Shown: positions 7,113 to 14,916, counted from the first letter of the stretch. The stretch is DNA of 64,000 nucleotides from Frankiales bacterium (GCA_016125335.1 WGLY01000006.1:126001-190000); one strand, 5' to 3'. Numbers and translations: made by a program. The notes: generated by a model from the letters alone, not told the origin.

Positions 7113-8663
7113 TCAGCTGACGGGCGGGAAGTACTCGGCCTGACCCGAGTCCTCCTCGTCCTCGGTCACCGCGTAGCCCTCGGTCTCCGGGTGCCCGTGC
7201 TTGCCTCCGGTGACCGCGAACTCCTCCTCCGGCGAGAGCACGAGCCGGGTCCGCCCGTAGGCGGCGAACCAGATCAGCGCCACGGCGAAGAACACCGCGA
7301 TCGCGACGATCGGCGCCCGGTAGCCCTCGTTGAAGAAGAGGATCACCAGTGTGACCGCCGCGACGACGCCGGCGACGGCAGCCCCCCAGGTGCCGCTGGG
7401 GCTGCGGTAAGGCCGCTCCATCTCCGGCCTCCGGATGCGCAGCAGCACGAAGGTGACCATCTGCAGGACGTACGCGATGACGGCACCGAACACCGCCATG
7501 TTGAGCAGCGACCCGGCGAAGTTGACGTCGTCCTGGTTGAACACCTTCGGGACGACGACGACGGCGACCATGCCGACCAGGGCCGTGAACAGCAGCGCTA
7601 CGTAGGGCGTCTTGCGCGCCCCGGTGAGCGACAGGAACCGCGGGTAGTAGCCCGCCCGCGACAGCGAGTACACGTTGCGCCCCGCCGCGAACATGATGCC
7701 CTGGAAGCTGGCGATCAGGCCCGTGAGCGCGGCGAGCGACAGCACGGCCGCGATGCTGCTGTTCGGGAAGATGACGCGGAACCCGTCGAGGATCGGCTCG
7801 AGGCTGCCGCCGATCGTCTCGGACCCCATCACCATCGGGTTGAGCACCAGCACCAGCGCCGCGGTGACGAACAGCGTGAACAGGCCGGCGACGGAGCCCC
7901 GCGGGATGTCCTCCTGCGGGGTGTGCGTCTCCTCCGCCGCGAGCGGCAGCTCCTCGATGCCGAGGAAGAACCAGATCGCGAACGGCAGGGCCAGCATGAC
8001 GCCGCCGACGCCGAAGGGCATGAACGTGGTGTTGCCGCTCGTGGGCGCGATGTCGAACAGCGCGTCCGTGGAGAGCTTGCCCGAGAACAGCGCCGTCACG
8101 AAGAAGATGGCGAGCACGAGCAGCGACAGGATCGCGATGGTGATGGCGAACCGGAACGACGCGGCCGCGCCTGCCGTGTTCAGCCCCACGAAGATGACGT
8201 AGAAGATGAGCATCCACACCCACAGGGGCCACGAGATCCCCCACAGGTCGCTCACGATCGCGTCCGCGTACGAGCTGGCGAACACACCGACCACGGCCGT
8301 GGTGAACACGTACTCGATCGACTCGGCCACACCCGTGACGTAGCCGCCCCAGGGGCCCATCGCCGTACGGGCGAAGGAGTAGGCGCCGCCGGTGTGCGGC
8401 ATGGACGCCGACATCTCGGCGATCGAGTACACCATGAACAGGTACATCAGACCGATGACGATCGTGGCGACGACCATGCCGCCCCAGCCGGCCTCGGCGA
8501 TGCCGAAGTTCCAGCCTGAGAAGTCCCCCGAGATGACCGCCGCGACACCGAGCCCCCAGAGCGCGAACGCGCCCGCGTGCCGCGTGAGCTGTCGCTTGGC
8601 GAAGTACTCGTGACCGGCGTGCTGGTACGTCACGCCGTCCACGGAGTGCTGCTGTTGATCCAC
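7113..8663 (-). CDS. APC-superfamily amino acid/amine permease
   Basis: 516 residues with about 12 hydrophobic membrane segments; first segments around 40-60 and 65-90, with the APC signature region SASMPHTGGAYSFAR in helix 3 and a hydrophilic C-terminal tail. It resembles PuuP/ethanolamine-permease (EutP-like, AAT family) proteins that import small amines by cation symport. The GTG at 8663 is chosen because GAGGAGG lies at optimal distance; the track-length frame starts 14 codons earlier without a ribosome site. First gene of the amine operon, so it likely imports the substrate of the gamma-glutamyl ligase. Two palindromes lie just upstream. Confidence 0.9.
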   Translation of the reverse strand: MDQQQHSVDGVTYQHAGHEYFAKRQLTRHAGAFALWGLGVAAVISGDFSGWNFGIAEAGWGGMVVATIVIGLMYLFMVYSIAEMSASMPHTGGAYSFARTAMGPWGGYVTGVAESIEYVFTTAVVGVFASSYADAIVSDLWGISWPLWVWMLIFYVIFVGLNTAGAAASFRFAITIAILSLLVLAIFFVTALFSGKLSTDALFDIAPTSGNTTFMPFGVGGVMLALPFAIWFFLGIEELPLAAEETHTPQEDIPRGSVAGLFTLFVTAALVLVLNPMVMGSETIGGSLEPILDGFRVIFPNSSIAAVLSLAALTGLIASFQGIMFAAGRNVYSLSRAGYYPRFLSLTGARKTPYVALLFTALVGMVAVVVVPKVFNQDDVNFAGSLLNMAVFGAVIAYVLQMVTFVLLRIRRPEMERPYRSPSGTWGAAVAGVVAAVTLVILFFNEGYRAPIVAIAVFFAVALIWFAAYGRTRLVLSPEEEFAVTGGKHGHPETEGYAVTEDEEDSGQAEYFPPVS

Positions 8664-8711
8664 GAGTCCTCCTCGACGAATGCGCCCGAGGGCGCCCGAC
8701 GCCACGGAAGG

Positions 8712-8737
8712 TAGGTCCTAGGACCCCCACGTGGGGG
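8712..8737. promoter_or_regulatory. Two abutting palindromes upstream of the amine operon
   Basis: GGTCCTAGGACC (8714-8725) is a perfect 12-bp palindrome and CCCCCACGTGGGGG (8724-8737) a perfect 14-bp one; they share two bases. They lie 50-75 bp before the permease GTG and 23 bp downstream of the convergent-end hydrolase stop codon in transcription order. Position and symmetry suit binding of a dimeric regulator of the operon (GntR or TetR type), or alternatively a terminator for the upstream hydrolase gene. No regulator gene is adjacent. Confidence 0.5.
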
Positions 8738-8759
8738 AGGAATGATCAAATCTGCGACG

Positions 8760-9710
8760 TTACCGACCGGTTCGGGAGGAGCCGCCCACGGGCAGCAGGT
8801 CGCGCCAGGCGTCGGCCACCAGCACCGGCTGCTCGATCTGCGCGACATGGCCGGCGTGCGGCAGCACCAGCACGCGCATGTCCGGGAAGGCGCGGGTGTG
8901 CGCGTGGACCGGGTCCACGAGCTTGTCGGCCCGCCCGTACACGAGCAGCGTCGGCGCCTCGATCGACTCGGCCAGCTTCCACGGTCGTTCCGCCGAGCGG
9001 TCGAGGTAGGTCGCCATCAGCGCGCGCAACGACTGGAGGAAGGCGTCGGCGACGTAGGGCAGCTGGTCACGGCGCCGCACCTCGTCGACGGCCTCGTTCA
9101 TGCGCTGCACCGGGACGCTCGCCGGGTCGGCGAAGCAGACGTCGACCGTCGCCCGGGCGCGGGTCTCGGCGTCGAGCGTGAGGTAGCGGCGCATGAGCGT
9201 CGTGCCGAGGCCCGGCGTCGCGATCACCGGCAGGTGGACGTTGCTGCGCCGCACCCCGATCTTGGGCAGCGCCGGGCTCACGAGCGTGAGGGTGCGCACC
9301 ACCTCGGGGTGGCGCGCGGCGAGCTGCACCGCGATGGCGCCGCCCATCGAGTTGCCGAACAGGTGCACCGGGCGGCCGTCGAAGCGCGCCGCGACGAGCT
9401 CCGCGAGCGACGCGGCGGTGCGCACGAGGGAGTAGTCGCCGTCGCGCGGCGGCGGCGACCAGCCGAAGCCCGGCAGGTCGACGGCGATGCCGTCGACGCG
9501 GTCGCGCAGCAGGGCCATGAGGTCGGTCCAGTTCACGGAGCTGCCGCCGAGCCCGTGGACGAACAGGGCCGGCTCCACGCTCTCCGACGCCGGCGCGGCC
9601 CGGCGCACCGCCACCGTTCCGTTCGTGAGGACGACGTCCTCGCGCGGCCACGGCGGGGCCAGCCGGGCCAGGAGGTCCTCGGTGGTGCGGGGGATCGGGT
9701 CGTGCGTCAT
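8760..9710 (-). CDS. Alpha/beta hydrolase
   Basis: 316 residues. Oxyanion loop HGLGGSS near 52, nucleophile elbow GNSMGG with S121, acid region VYGRADKLVDP and catalytic His in LPHAGHVAQIEQP near the C terminus: a complete triad. The fold and LxHGLGGSxxNW pattern are those of epoxide-hydrolase/esterase-like alpha/beta hydrolases; substrate unknown. The ATG overlaps the stop of the upstream gene by ATGA (9707-9710), so the two are translationally coupled. The stop codon (TAA, rare here) is 23 bp from the palindromes that precede the permease operon, in the same direction; it is probably a separate transcription unit. Confidence 0.85.
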   Translation of the reverse strand: MTHDPIPRTTEDLLARLAPPWPREDVVLTNGTVAVRRAAPASESVEPALFVHGLGGSSVNWTDLMALLRDRVDGIAVDLPGFGWSPPPRDGDYSLVRTAASLAELVAARFDGRPVHLFGNSMGGAIAVQLAARHPEVVRTLTLVSPALPKIGVRRSNVHLPVIATPGLGTTLMRRYLTLDAETRARATVDVCFADPASVPVQRMNEAVDEVRRRDQLPYVADAFLQSLRALMATYLDRSAERPWKLAESIEAPTLLVYGRADKLVDPVHAHTRAFPDMRVLVLPHAGHVAQIEQPVLVADAWRDLLPVGGSSRTGR

Positions 9711-10588
9711 GGGCGGCCCAGGTGGGGGGCGAGACGTCGGTTCACGGCATCGAGGGTGGCACGGATGACGGCCTGCCGCGGGTCGTCCCTGACCTCGGAG
9801 GCCCCGGTCAGCCGCTCCCCGCCGCCCGGGGTGCTCCACACCACCTGCACCACGACCACCTGGCTCTCGCCCACGCGGGTGAGCGCGACTCCGTCGACGT
9901 CGAGCCGGTGCTCGGCCCCGAGCAGACGGCGCAGCGCCGCCAGCGTGGCGCCGGTGACCGTGCACAGCACGGCCTGGGAGTCCGACGCGCCCTCGGCGGT
10001 GCCGGTGAGCACCTGCCCCCGGCGGGCGAGCGTGACCGAGGCGCGCACCCCGAGTCCGTCGGCGGACACCGTGAGCCGCACCAGGGCCAGCCTCGGCAGG
10101 TCGGGCCCCTGCGGCTCGGCGGCGCCCCCGAGCGCCTGCCCGGACGTCCCGGCGGGGTGGCGGGCGGCCGACGAGAGCACCTCGGCGTGGAAGCGTCCGT
10201 CGCCCGGGGCGTCGTCGAGGTCGAGCAGCAGGTCGTCGAGCCGCCCGCCGATGTCCACGACGGCCTCGTCGACGAGGCGCAGGCTGGGGTACCGCGGCGC
10301 CGGGGCCTCGGGCGGCGCCTCCTCCACCACCTCGAGCCGCGCCGGGTCCAGGCCGATGCCGAACTGCAGCCGCAGGATGCGGTGCACCGATCGCGCCACG
10401 GCCACCTCGTCGTGGCCCGGCTCGAGCACCAGGCGCAGCAGCCCCGGACCGCCCTGCGGGTCGGTCACGATGTCGGCGCGCAGCACCCCGGGGACGACCT
10501 CGAGCGCAGCCCGCACCGCCGCCCGGTCGGGCAGCACCGCGGGCGTCGCCGGCGTCGCGGCGTCGTCGTCGCCGCCGTGCTCGTCCAT
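9707..10588 (-). CDS. Conserved hypothetical protein, acidic/alanine-leucine rich
   Basis: 293 residues, family not recognised. It starts MDEHGGDDDAATP and shows two weakly similar halves of alternating strands and helices (around 20-85 and 175-290, each with a helix ending in an arginine/leucine pattern such as AVARSVHRILRLQFGIGLDP and AVIRATLDAVNRRLAP), which resembles a tandem of small alpha/beta modules seen in some actinobacterial accessory proteins. There are no membrane segments or catalytic motifs. Its ATGA overlap with the alpha/beta hydrolase gene suggests a joint role. The ATG was chosen as the first start after the arginine-rich non-coding-like sequence. Confidence 0.6.
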   Translation of the reverse strand: MDEHGGDDDAATPATPAVLPDRAAVRAALEVVPGVLRADIVTDPQGGPGLLRLVLEPGHDEVAVARSVHRILRLQFGIGLDPARLEVVEEAPPEAPAPRYPSLRLVDEAVVDIGGRLDDLLLDLDDAPGDGRFHAEVLSSAARHPAGTSGQALGGAAEPQGPDLPRLALVRLTVSADGLGVRASVTLARRGQVLTGTAEGASDSQAVLCTVTGATLAALRRLLGAEHRLDVDGVALTRVGESQVVVVQVVWSTPGGGERLTGASEVRDDPRQAVIRATLDAVNRRLAPHLGRP

Positions 10589-10730
10589 CTGCTCACGGTA
10601 GGAGCGCGGCACCACCGGTTGCACCGCGGCGGGCGATCCGCCATCCCTGTCAGCGGGCGTGCCCAGGCGACGTCGCCGCCGCCGCGCGTAGCGTGGGAGG
10701 CGTCCAGATCCCGCGAGCGAAGGGGTGGCC

Positions 10731-10943
10731 ATGTCCGCGACGCCCGACCTCGGCCCCGATGCCCCGACGACCCTCGACGACGAGCTGCCCGTCGAGGACG
10801 AGACGCCGCTCGACGACGAGGCACCGCTCGACTCCGAGCCGCCCGACCCGGCCGCCCCGCCCGCCTGGGAGGCCGACCCGGCCGACACCGCCGAGCAGGC
10901 GATCGAGGTCGGCTACGGCGACGACCGCGAGCCGCACGACTGA
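10731..10943 (+). CDS. Small acidic hypothetical protein
   Basis: 70 residues, very rich in Asp and Glu (about a third) and proline, no hydrophobic core, so probably disordered. The repeating EDETPLDDEAPLDSEPPD stretch is the main feature. AAGGGG precedes the ATG at 10731 at a workable distance; a GTG two codons earlier is possible. It is divergent from the hypothetical/hydrolase pair and lies 65 bp before fasR. Strong third-position GC and a clean stop support real coding, but the product has no recognisable function. Confidence 0.6.
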   Translation: MSATPDLGPDAPTTLDDELPVEDETPLDDEAPLDSEPPDPAAPPAWEADPADTAEQAIEVGYGDDREPHD

Positions 10944-10985
10944 GCACGCCCCGGCGGTCCGGCAGCGGGTCGCCGCCGTCGGCGT

Positions 10986-11001
10986 TACCGCCCGGTAGGG
11001 T
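10986..11001 (+). promoter_or_regulatory. Operator-like TACCG-CC-CGGTA overlapping the fasR -10 box
   Basis: The inverted repeat (10986-10997) overlaps TAGGGT (10996-11001), the -10 that stands 7 nt before the fasR ATG. A TetR-family dimer bound here would block RNA polymerase, so autoregulation is the simple reading. The leaderless geometry is the same as for other genes in the window. Confidence 0.5.
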
Positions 11002-11008
11002 CGGGGGC

Positions 11009-11647
11009 ATGACCGTGGCCCAGGACGCCGGACGCGCGGCGGCGCGCGGCCAGCGCCTGCCCCGCCGCGAGCGCCGCGCCCAGCTGCTCGACGCCGCCCG
11101 CGAGGTGTTCGTGGCGCAGGGCTACCACGCGGCGGCGATGGACGACATCGCCGAGGCCGCGGGGGTGAGCAAGCCCGTGCTCTACCAGCACTTCCCGGGC
11201 AAGCTCGAGCTCTACCTGGCGCTGCTGGACTCCTCCTCCGACGCGCTCGTGGCCGCCGTGGAGGCGGCCCTGGCCTCCACCGCCGACAACAAGCAGCGCG
11301 TCCAGGCGACGGTGCAGGCCTACTTCGACTTCGTCGACGATCCCGGCGGCGCGTTCCGGCTGATCTTCGAGTCCGACCTCACCAACGAGTCCGCCGTCCG
11401 CGAGCGCGTCGACCGCACGAACGACGCGTGCGCCGCCCTCGTGAGCCGCGTGATCGCCGAGGACACCGGGCTCACCGAGGCCGAGGCCCTGCTGCTCGCG
11501 GCCGGGCTCACCGGCCAGGCGCAGACCGCCGCGCGCCGCTGGCTGCGCGACGGCAGCGACATCCCCAAGGCCGAGGCCGCCGCGCTGGTGAGCACGCTGA
11601 GCTGGCGCGGGATCAGCCGTATCCCGCTCAGCCACCCGCCGGTCTGA
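11009..11647 (+). CDS. fasR: TetR-family regulator, FasR orthologue (fatty-acid synthesis)
   Basis: 212 residues. The N-terminal helix-turn-helix is at about 20-70 and the recognition region GVSKPVLYQHFPGKLELYLA together with RLPRRERRAQLL, GYHAAAMDDIAEAAG and AYFDFVDDPGGAFRLIFESDL closely follows mycobacterial FasR (Rv3208), which activates the fas-acpS operon and senses long-chain acyl-CoA through the C-terminal domain. Neighbours also match: DUF3107 follows as in Rv3208A, then the ferritin-like and DEAD-helicase genes. The target genes are not in the window. The ATG follows a TAGGGT -10 by 7 nt, so the mRNA is probably leaderless. Confidence 0.85.
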   Translation: MTVAQDAGRAAARGQRLPRRERRAQLLDAAREVFVAQGYHAAAMDDIAEAAGVSKPVLYQHFPGKLELYLALLDSSSDALVAAVEAALASTADNKQRVQATVQAYFDFVDDPGGAFRLIFESDLTNESAVRERVDRTNDACAALVSRVIAEDTGLTEAEALLLAAGLTGQAQTAARRWLRDGSDIPKAEAAALVSTLSWRGISRIPLSHPPV

Positions 11648-11801
11648 GCCGATCGCGCACCGCTACGCCGACGGCGGACACCGGCGTCCCGGCTCGGCGC
11701 CGGCGTCCCGCTCCGGTTACGGTGACGCCAGGACGGCGCGGGTCCGCGCGGTCGCGACGAGCACGAGGCGCCCACGGGGCGCGCACGGGAAGGACACCGG
11801 C

Positions 11802-12026
11802 GTGGAGGTCAAGATCGGCGTGCAGCAGGCCGCACGAGAGGTCCTGCTCGAGAGCGAGCTCGGCTCCGACGAGGTCGTGGCGCTGGTGTCGAAGGCCGTC
11901 GCCGACGGCACGCCGCTGACCCTCACCGACGACAAGGGCCGCGTGGTCGTCGTCCCGTCGGACAAGATCGCCTACGTCGAGATCGGCGCGCCCGAGCGCG
12001 GCCGGCTCGGCTTCAGCGCCCTCTGA
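11802..12026 (+). CDS. DUF3107 protein (Rv3208A/TB9.4-like)
   Basis: 74 residues beginning MEVKIGVQQAARE and containing the family core with DDKGRVVVVPSDKIAYVEIG near the C terminus. DUF3107 proteins are short, highly conserved in Actinobacteria, and their job is unknown; a beta-rich fold is expected. The GTG start has GGAAGGA about 8 nt upstream. It follows fasR by 154 bp, same strand, as in Mycobacterium, and converges on the ferritin-like gene with a hairpin between the stops. Nothing else is seen in the 154-bp gap. Confidence 0.88.
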   Translation: MEVKIGVQQAAREVLLESELGSDEVVALVSKAVADGTPLTLTDDKGRVVVVPSDKIAYVEIGAPERGRLGFSAL

Positions 12027-12040
12027 CCGCCCGCTGACCG

Positions 12041-12063
12041 CCCTCAGGCCTGCAGGCCGAGGG
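12041..12063. terminator. Bidirectional hairpin between DUF3107 and ferritin-like genes
   Basis: CCCTC-A-GGCCTGCAGGCC-GAGGG folds into a stem whose centre is a perfect 12-bp palindrome. It covers the stop codon of the minus-strand gene and lies 14 bp past the stop of the plus-strand gene, the expected position for a shared terminator. There is no T tract. Confidence 0.55.
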
Positions 12064-12784
12064 TCTGCATGCGGCGCGTGTGCGCCTCCATCAGCCGCGT
12101 GAACATCGCCCCGAGCTCGGTGAGCCCGAGCCCGGGACGGCCCACTCCGCCCACGATGAGCGACGCGAGACCGTCGCGCTCGGCGGCCACGCTCTGCGCC
12201 GAGGACATCGCCTCGCCCACCAGGCGCCGGCCCCACAGGGCCAGCCGGCCGGACAGGCGCGGATCGGCCTCGATCGCCGCGCGCACCGTGGCCACCGCGA
12301 AGTTGGAGTGCCCGGTGTCGCCGAGCACCTCGAGCACGAGGGCGCGGGTCTCCGGGTCGACGGTCTGGGCCACCTCCCGGTAGAAGTCGGTGGCGATGCC
12401 GTCGCCGACGTAGGCCTTGACCAGGCTCTCGAGCCAGTCGCCGGGCGCGGTCTTGGCGTGGAACTCCAGGATGGGCTCGACGAAGGGCGCCATCGCCGTG
12501 GCCGGGTCCGAGCCGATCTCGGCGAGCCGCTCCGCGAGCCGGGTGAAGTGGCGGATCTCCGCGGTGGCCATGAGGGCGAGCGCCACCTCGTCGGACACCG
12601 AGGGGGCCAGCGAGGCGTCGGCGGCGAGGCGTTCGAAGGCCACGAGCTCGGTGTAGGCGAGCACGCCGAGCAGGTCCACCACCGCGTCGCGGTACTCGGC
12701 GTCCTCGACCAGCGCGGAGGCGGGCGGTCCCACCGTGGCGGGGACGTCGGACGCGGGGCCGGCCTCGGCTGCTTCGTCGCTCAC
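12044..12784 (-). CDS. Ferritin-like four-helix protein (Rv3210c-like)
   Basis: 246 residues, almost all helix. The first helices carry carboxylate/histidine patterns suited to a diiron or relic diiron site (TELVAFERLAADA around 45-57; ATAEIRHFTRLAERLAEIG around 73-92; then DFYREVAQTV and LEVLGDTGHSNFAV). The family is related to tRNA-(ms2io6A)-hydroxylase-like and ferritin-like domains and is conserved next to the DEAD helicase and DUF3107 in Actinobacteria. The enzymatic role is unproven. GTG start at 12784; upstream is the long leader of the divergent helicase gene. Confidence 0.75.
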   Translation of the reverse strand: MSDEAAEAGPASDVPATVGPPASALVEDAEYRDAVVDLLGVLAYTELVAFERLAADASLAPSVSDEVALALMATAEIRHFTRLAERLAEIGSDPATAMAPFVEPILEFHAKTAPGDWLESLVKAYVGDGIATDFYREVAQTVDPETRALVLEVLGDTGHSNFAVATVRAAIEADPRLSGRLALWGRRLVGEAMSSAQSVAAERDGLASLIVGGVGRPGLGLTELGAMFTRLMEAHTRRMQTLGLQA

Positions 12785-13118
12785 GGCTCGTGAGCGTACG
12801 ACGTCCCGCGGGGTGTCACCCCCCGAGCAGCGGCGCGCCGACGCCGTCCGGACGGGGCAGGCCGCCGCGGCAGGTAGACTCGGTGGGTCATCTCGGTCAC
12901 GGCCGACGTATCACACCCCTCCGTGACCAGCCCGCCGACGGCGCCCTCACGGGAGCACGGCAGGCCCACGCGTCGCGGTTCCTCGCTGACCACGGGTCCT
13001 CGTGCTCGGTGCCCGCCGCGTCAGACGACGCGGACCACGCACCGCGCCCGGCCTACCCACGGAGCACGCCCTGAGCACCCAGACCGACCTCCAGACCGAT
13101 GCCACGCCCGACGTGGAC
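12785..13118 (+). promoter_or_regulatory. Promoter and long 5' leader of the DEAD-box helicase gene
   Basis: TAGACT (12875-12880) preceded by a GC-rich -35 region is the best -10 candidate and would give a leader of about 230 nt. Cold-shock-type DEAD helicase genes often carry long regulated leaders. The frame of the helicase stays open back to GTG 13002, and an in-frame CTG at 13072 has GGAG upstream, so an N-terminal extension of the protein is possible. No known riboswitch fold was recognised and no other gene is present in this 334-bp stretch. Confidence 0.45.
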
Positions 13119-14831
13119 ATGACCACCCCCATCACCGCTCCCAAGACCTTCGCCGAGTTGGGCGTGCTGCCCGCCACGGTGGAGGCGCTGGCGGCCGACG
13201 GCATCGTCACCGCCTTCCCGATCCAGGAGCTCACGCTCCCGCTGGCGCTCGCCGGCACCGACCTCATCGGCCAGGCCAAGACGGGCACGGGCAAGACGCT
13301 CGGCTTCGGCATCCCGGCCCTGCAGCGACTGGTGGCCCCGCTCGACGAGGGGTTCGACGACCAGCCCGACGCCGTGCGCGGCAAGCCGCAGGCCCTCGTG
13401 GTCGTCCCGACGCGCGAGCTCGGCATCCAGGTGGCCAGCGACCTGGAGAAGGCCGGTCGCCTGCGCGGGGTCCGCGTGCTCTGCGTCTACGGCGGCCGCG
13501 CGTACGAGCCGCAGGTCGAGGCGCTGCAGAAGGGCATCGAGGTCGTCGTCGGCACCCCGGGGCGCCTCATCGACCTCGCCCGCCAGGGCCACCTGTCGCT
13601 GCGCCACGTCAAGACCCTCGTGCTCGACGAGGCCGACGAGATGCTCGACATGGGCTTCCTGCCCGACGTCGAGCGCATCGTGGCCCTGGTGCCGCCGGTG
13701 CGCCAGACGATGCTCTTCTCGGCCACGATGCCCGGCCAGATCGTCGCCCTGGCACGCCGGTACATGACGCAGCCGACCCACATCCGCGCGATCAACCCGG
13801 ACGACGACAGCAGCCTCGTCGCCGCGATCGAGCAGCACGTGTGGCGGGCCCACAGCCTCGACAAGCAGGAGCTCATCGCCCGGGTGCTGCAGGCCGAGGG
13901 TCGCGGCCTGACGATCATCTTCTGCCGCACCAAGCGCAACGCCCAGCGCGTGAGCGACGACCTGGCCGACCGCGGGTTCGCCGCGGCGGCCGTGCACGGC
14001 GACCTCGGCCAGGGTGCGCGCGAGCAGGCGTTGCGCGCGTTCCGCAACGGCAAGGTCGACGTCCTCGTCGCCACGGACGTGGCCGCACGCGGCATCGACG
14101 TCGCCGACGTCACGCACGTCATCAACTGGGAGTGCCCCGAGGACGAGAAGACCTACCTGCACCGCATCGGCCGCACCGGCCGCGCCGGCAACTCCGGCGT
14201 CGCGGTGACCCTCGTCGACTGGGACGACCTGCACCGCTGGAAGATGATCGCCCAGGCGCTCGGGCTGCCGTTCGAGGAGCCCATCGAGACCTACTCGTCG
14301 AGCCCGCACATCTACGCCGGCCTCAACATCCCCGAGGGCACCAAGGGCCGCCTGCCCGAGAAGGCGCGCACGCGGGCCGGCCTCGACGCCGAGGTGCTCG
14401 AGGACCTCGGCGAGACCGGCGCCTCCGCCGGCCGCCGGGCGCGTCAGGGATCGCGCCCGCGCGACGGCCGGGAGGGCCGCGACAGCCGGGGCCGCGAGGG
14501 CCGCGGTCGCGAGGGACGTGAGGGCGCCGCGCGCGAGGAGCGCACCGGCGACACCGCCGAGCGCCCGCGCCGCGACCGTCAGCGCCGCCGCACCCGCGCC
14601 GGCGTCACGGAGACGGGCACCGCGACCCGGTCGGCCACAACGGCGGCGGGCGGCGAGGGCACGAGCACCTCCGCGAGCACGGCGTCCGGACCGGACACCT
14701 CCGGCGGCAGCGGCCCGCGCACCGACGAGACCGGGTCCGCGGCGCCGCGCAAGCGACGGCGCCGGGGCGGCCGCGGGCGCGGCAAGGGCACCGGCAGCGA
14801 GCCGGCCGCACCCGCCGCGCCCGAGGCCTGA
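13119..14831 (+). CDS. DEAD-box ATP-dependent RNA helicase (RhlE-like)
   Basis: 570 residues from the ATG used here. Q motif with FPIQELTLPLAL, Walker A AKTGTGKT, PTRELGIQ, TPGRL, DEAD (VLDEADEMLD), SATMP, then the second RecA lobe ending in HRIGRTGRAG. The last 130 residues are an Arg/Gly-rich disordered tail (repeated GREGR) and a lysine/arginine C terminus likely to bind RNA. It unwinds RNA in ribosome assembly or mRNA decay. It corresponds to Rv3211/rhlE by neighbours. The start is uncertain: the ATG lacks a strong ribosome site, and GTG 13002 or CTG 13072 are in frame. Confidence 0.9.
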   Translation: MTTPITAPKTFAELGVLPATVEALAADGIVTAFPIQELTLPLALAGTDLIGQAKTGTGKTLGFGIPALQRLVAPLDEGFDDQPDAVRGKPQALVVVPTRELGIQVASDLEKAGRLRGVRVLCVYGGRAYEPQVEALQKGIEVVVGTPGRLIDLARQGHLSLRHVKTLVLDEADEMLDMGFLPDVERIVALVPPVRQTMLFSATMPGQIVALARRYMTQPTHIRAINPDDDSSLVAAIEQHVWRAHSLDKQELIARVLQAEGRGLTIIFCRTKRNAQRVSDDLADRGFAAAAVHGDLGQGAREQALRAFRNGKVDVLVATDVAARGIDVADVTHVINWECPEDEKTYLHRIGRTGRAGNSGVAVTLVDWDDLHRWKMIAQALGLPFEEPIETYSSSPHIYAGLNIPEGTKGRLPEKARTRAGLDAEVLEDLGETGASAGRRARQGSRPRDGREGRDSRGREGRGREGREGAAREERTGDTAERPRRDRQRRRTRAGVTETGTATRSATTAAGGEGTSTSASTASGPDTSGGSGPRTDETGSAAPRKRRRRGGRGRGKGTGSEPAAPAAPEA

Positions 14832-14845
14832 CAGCTACGGACGCG

Positions 14846-14904
14846 ATGTCACTAGTGAAACGGTCGTCTCCCAGCCCCGGAAGCGACCGATTCACCAGTG
14901 ACAT
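14846..14904 (+). repeat. 59-bp nested palindrome, copy 1 (REP/MITE-like)
   Basis: Outer arms of about 21 bp (beginning ATGTCACTAGTGAA and ending TTCACCAGTGACAT) pair with a few mismatches around a GC-rich core. Each arm itself contains a near-perfect TCACTRGTGA palindrome. The same 59 bp occurs inverted at 44578-44636 with 54 of 59 positions identical. It lies 14 bp after the helicase stop and 12 bp before the stop of the convergent L,D-transpeptidase gene. It carries no gene. Confidence 0.85.
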
Positions 14905-14916
14905 CCGGCTCGCTGG

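Noticed and set aside
5604-8519. A 971-codon plus-strand frame opposite the ligase and permease
   Set aside because: Composition is H/R/D/G-rich without hydrophobic pattern; it is a shadow of the permease and ligase codons.
4207-8730. A single minus-strand frame of 1507 codons over the amine operon
   Set aside because: It is the aldehyde dehydrogenase frame continued through other genes in high-GC DNA; only the last 455 codons resemble a protein. The permease and ligase use other frames.
14605-14904. Minus-strand frame starting MSLVNRSLPGLG, and a similar one at 44178-44636
   Set aside because: The similarity of the N termini comes from the two copies of the 59-bp palindrome, not from homologous proteins.
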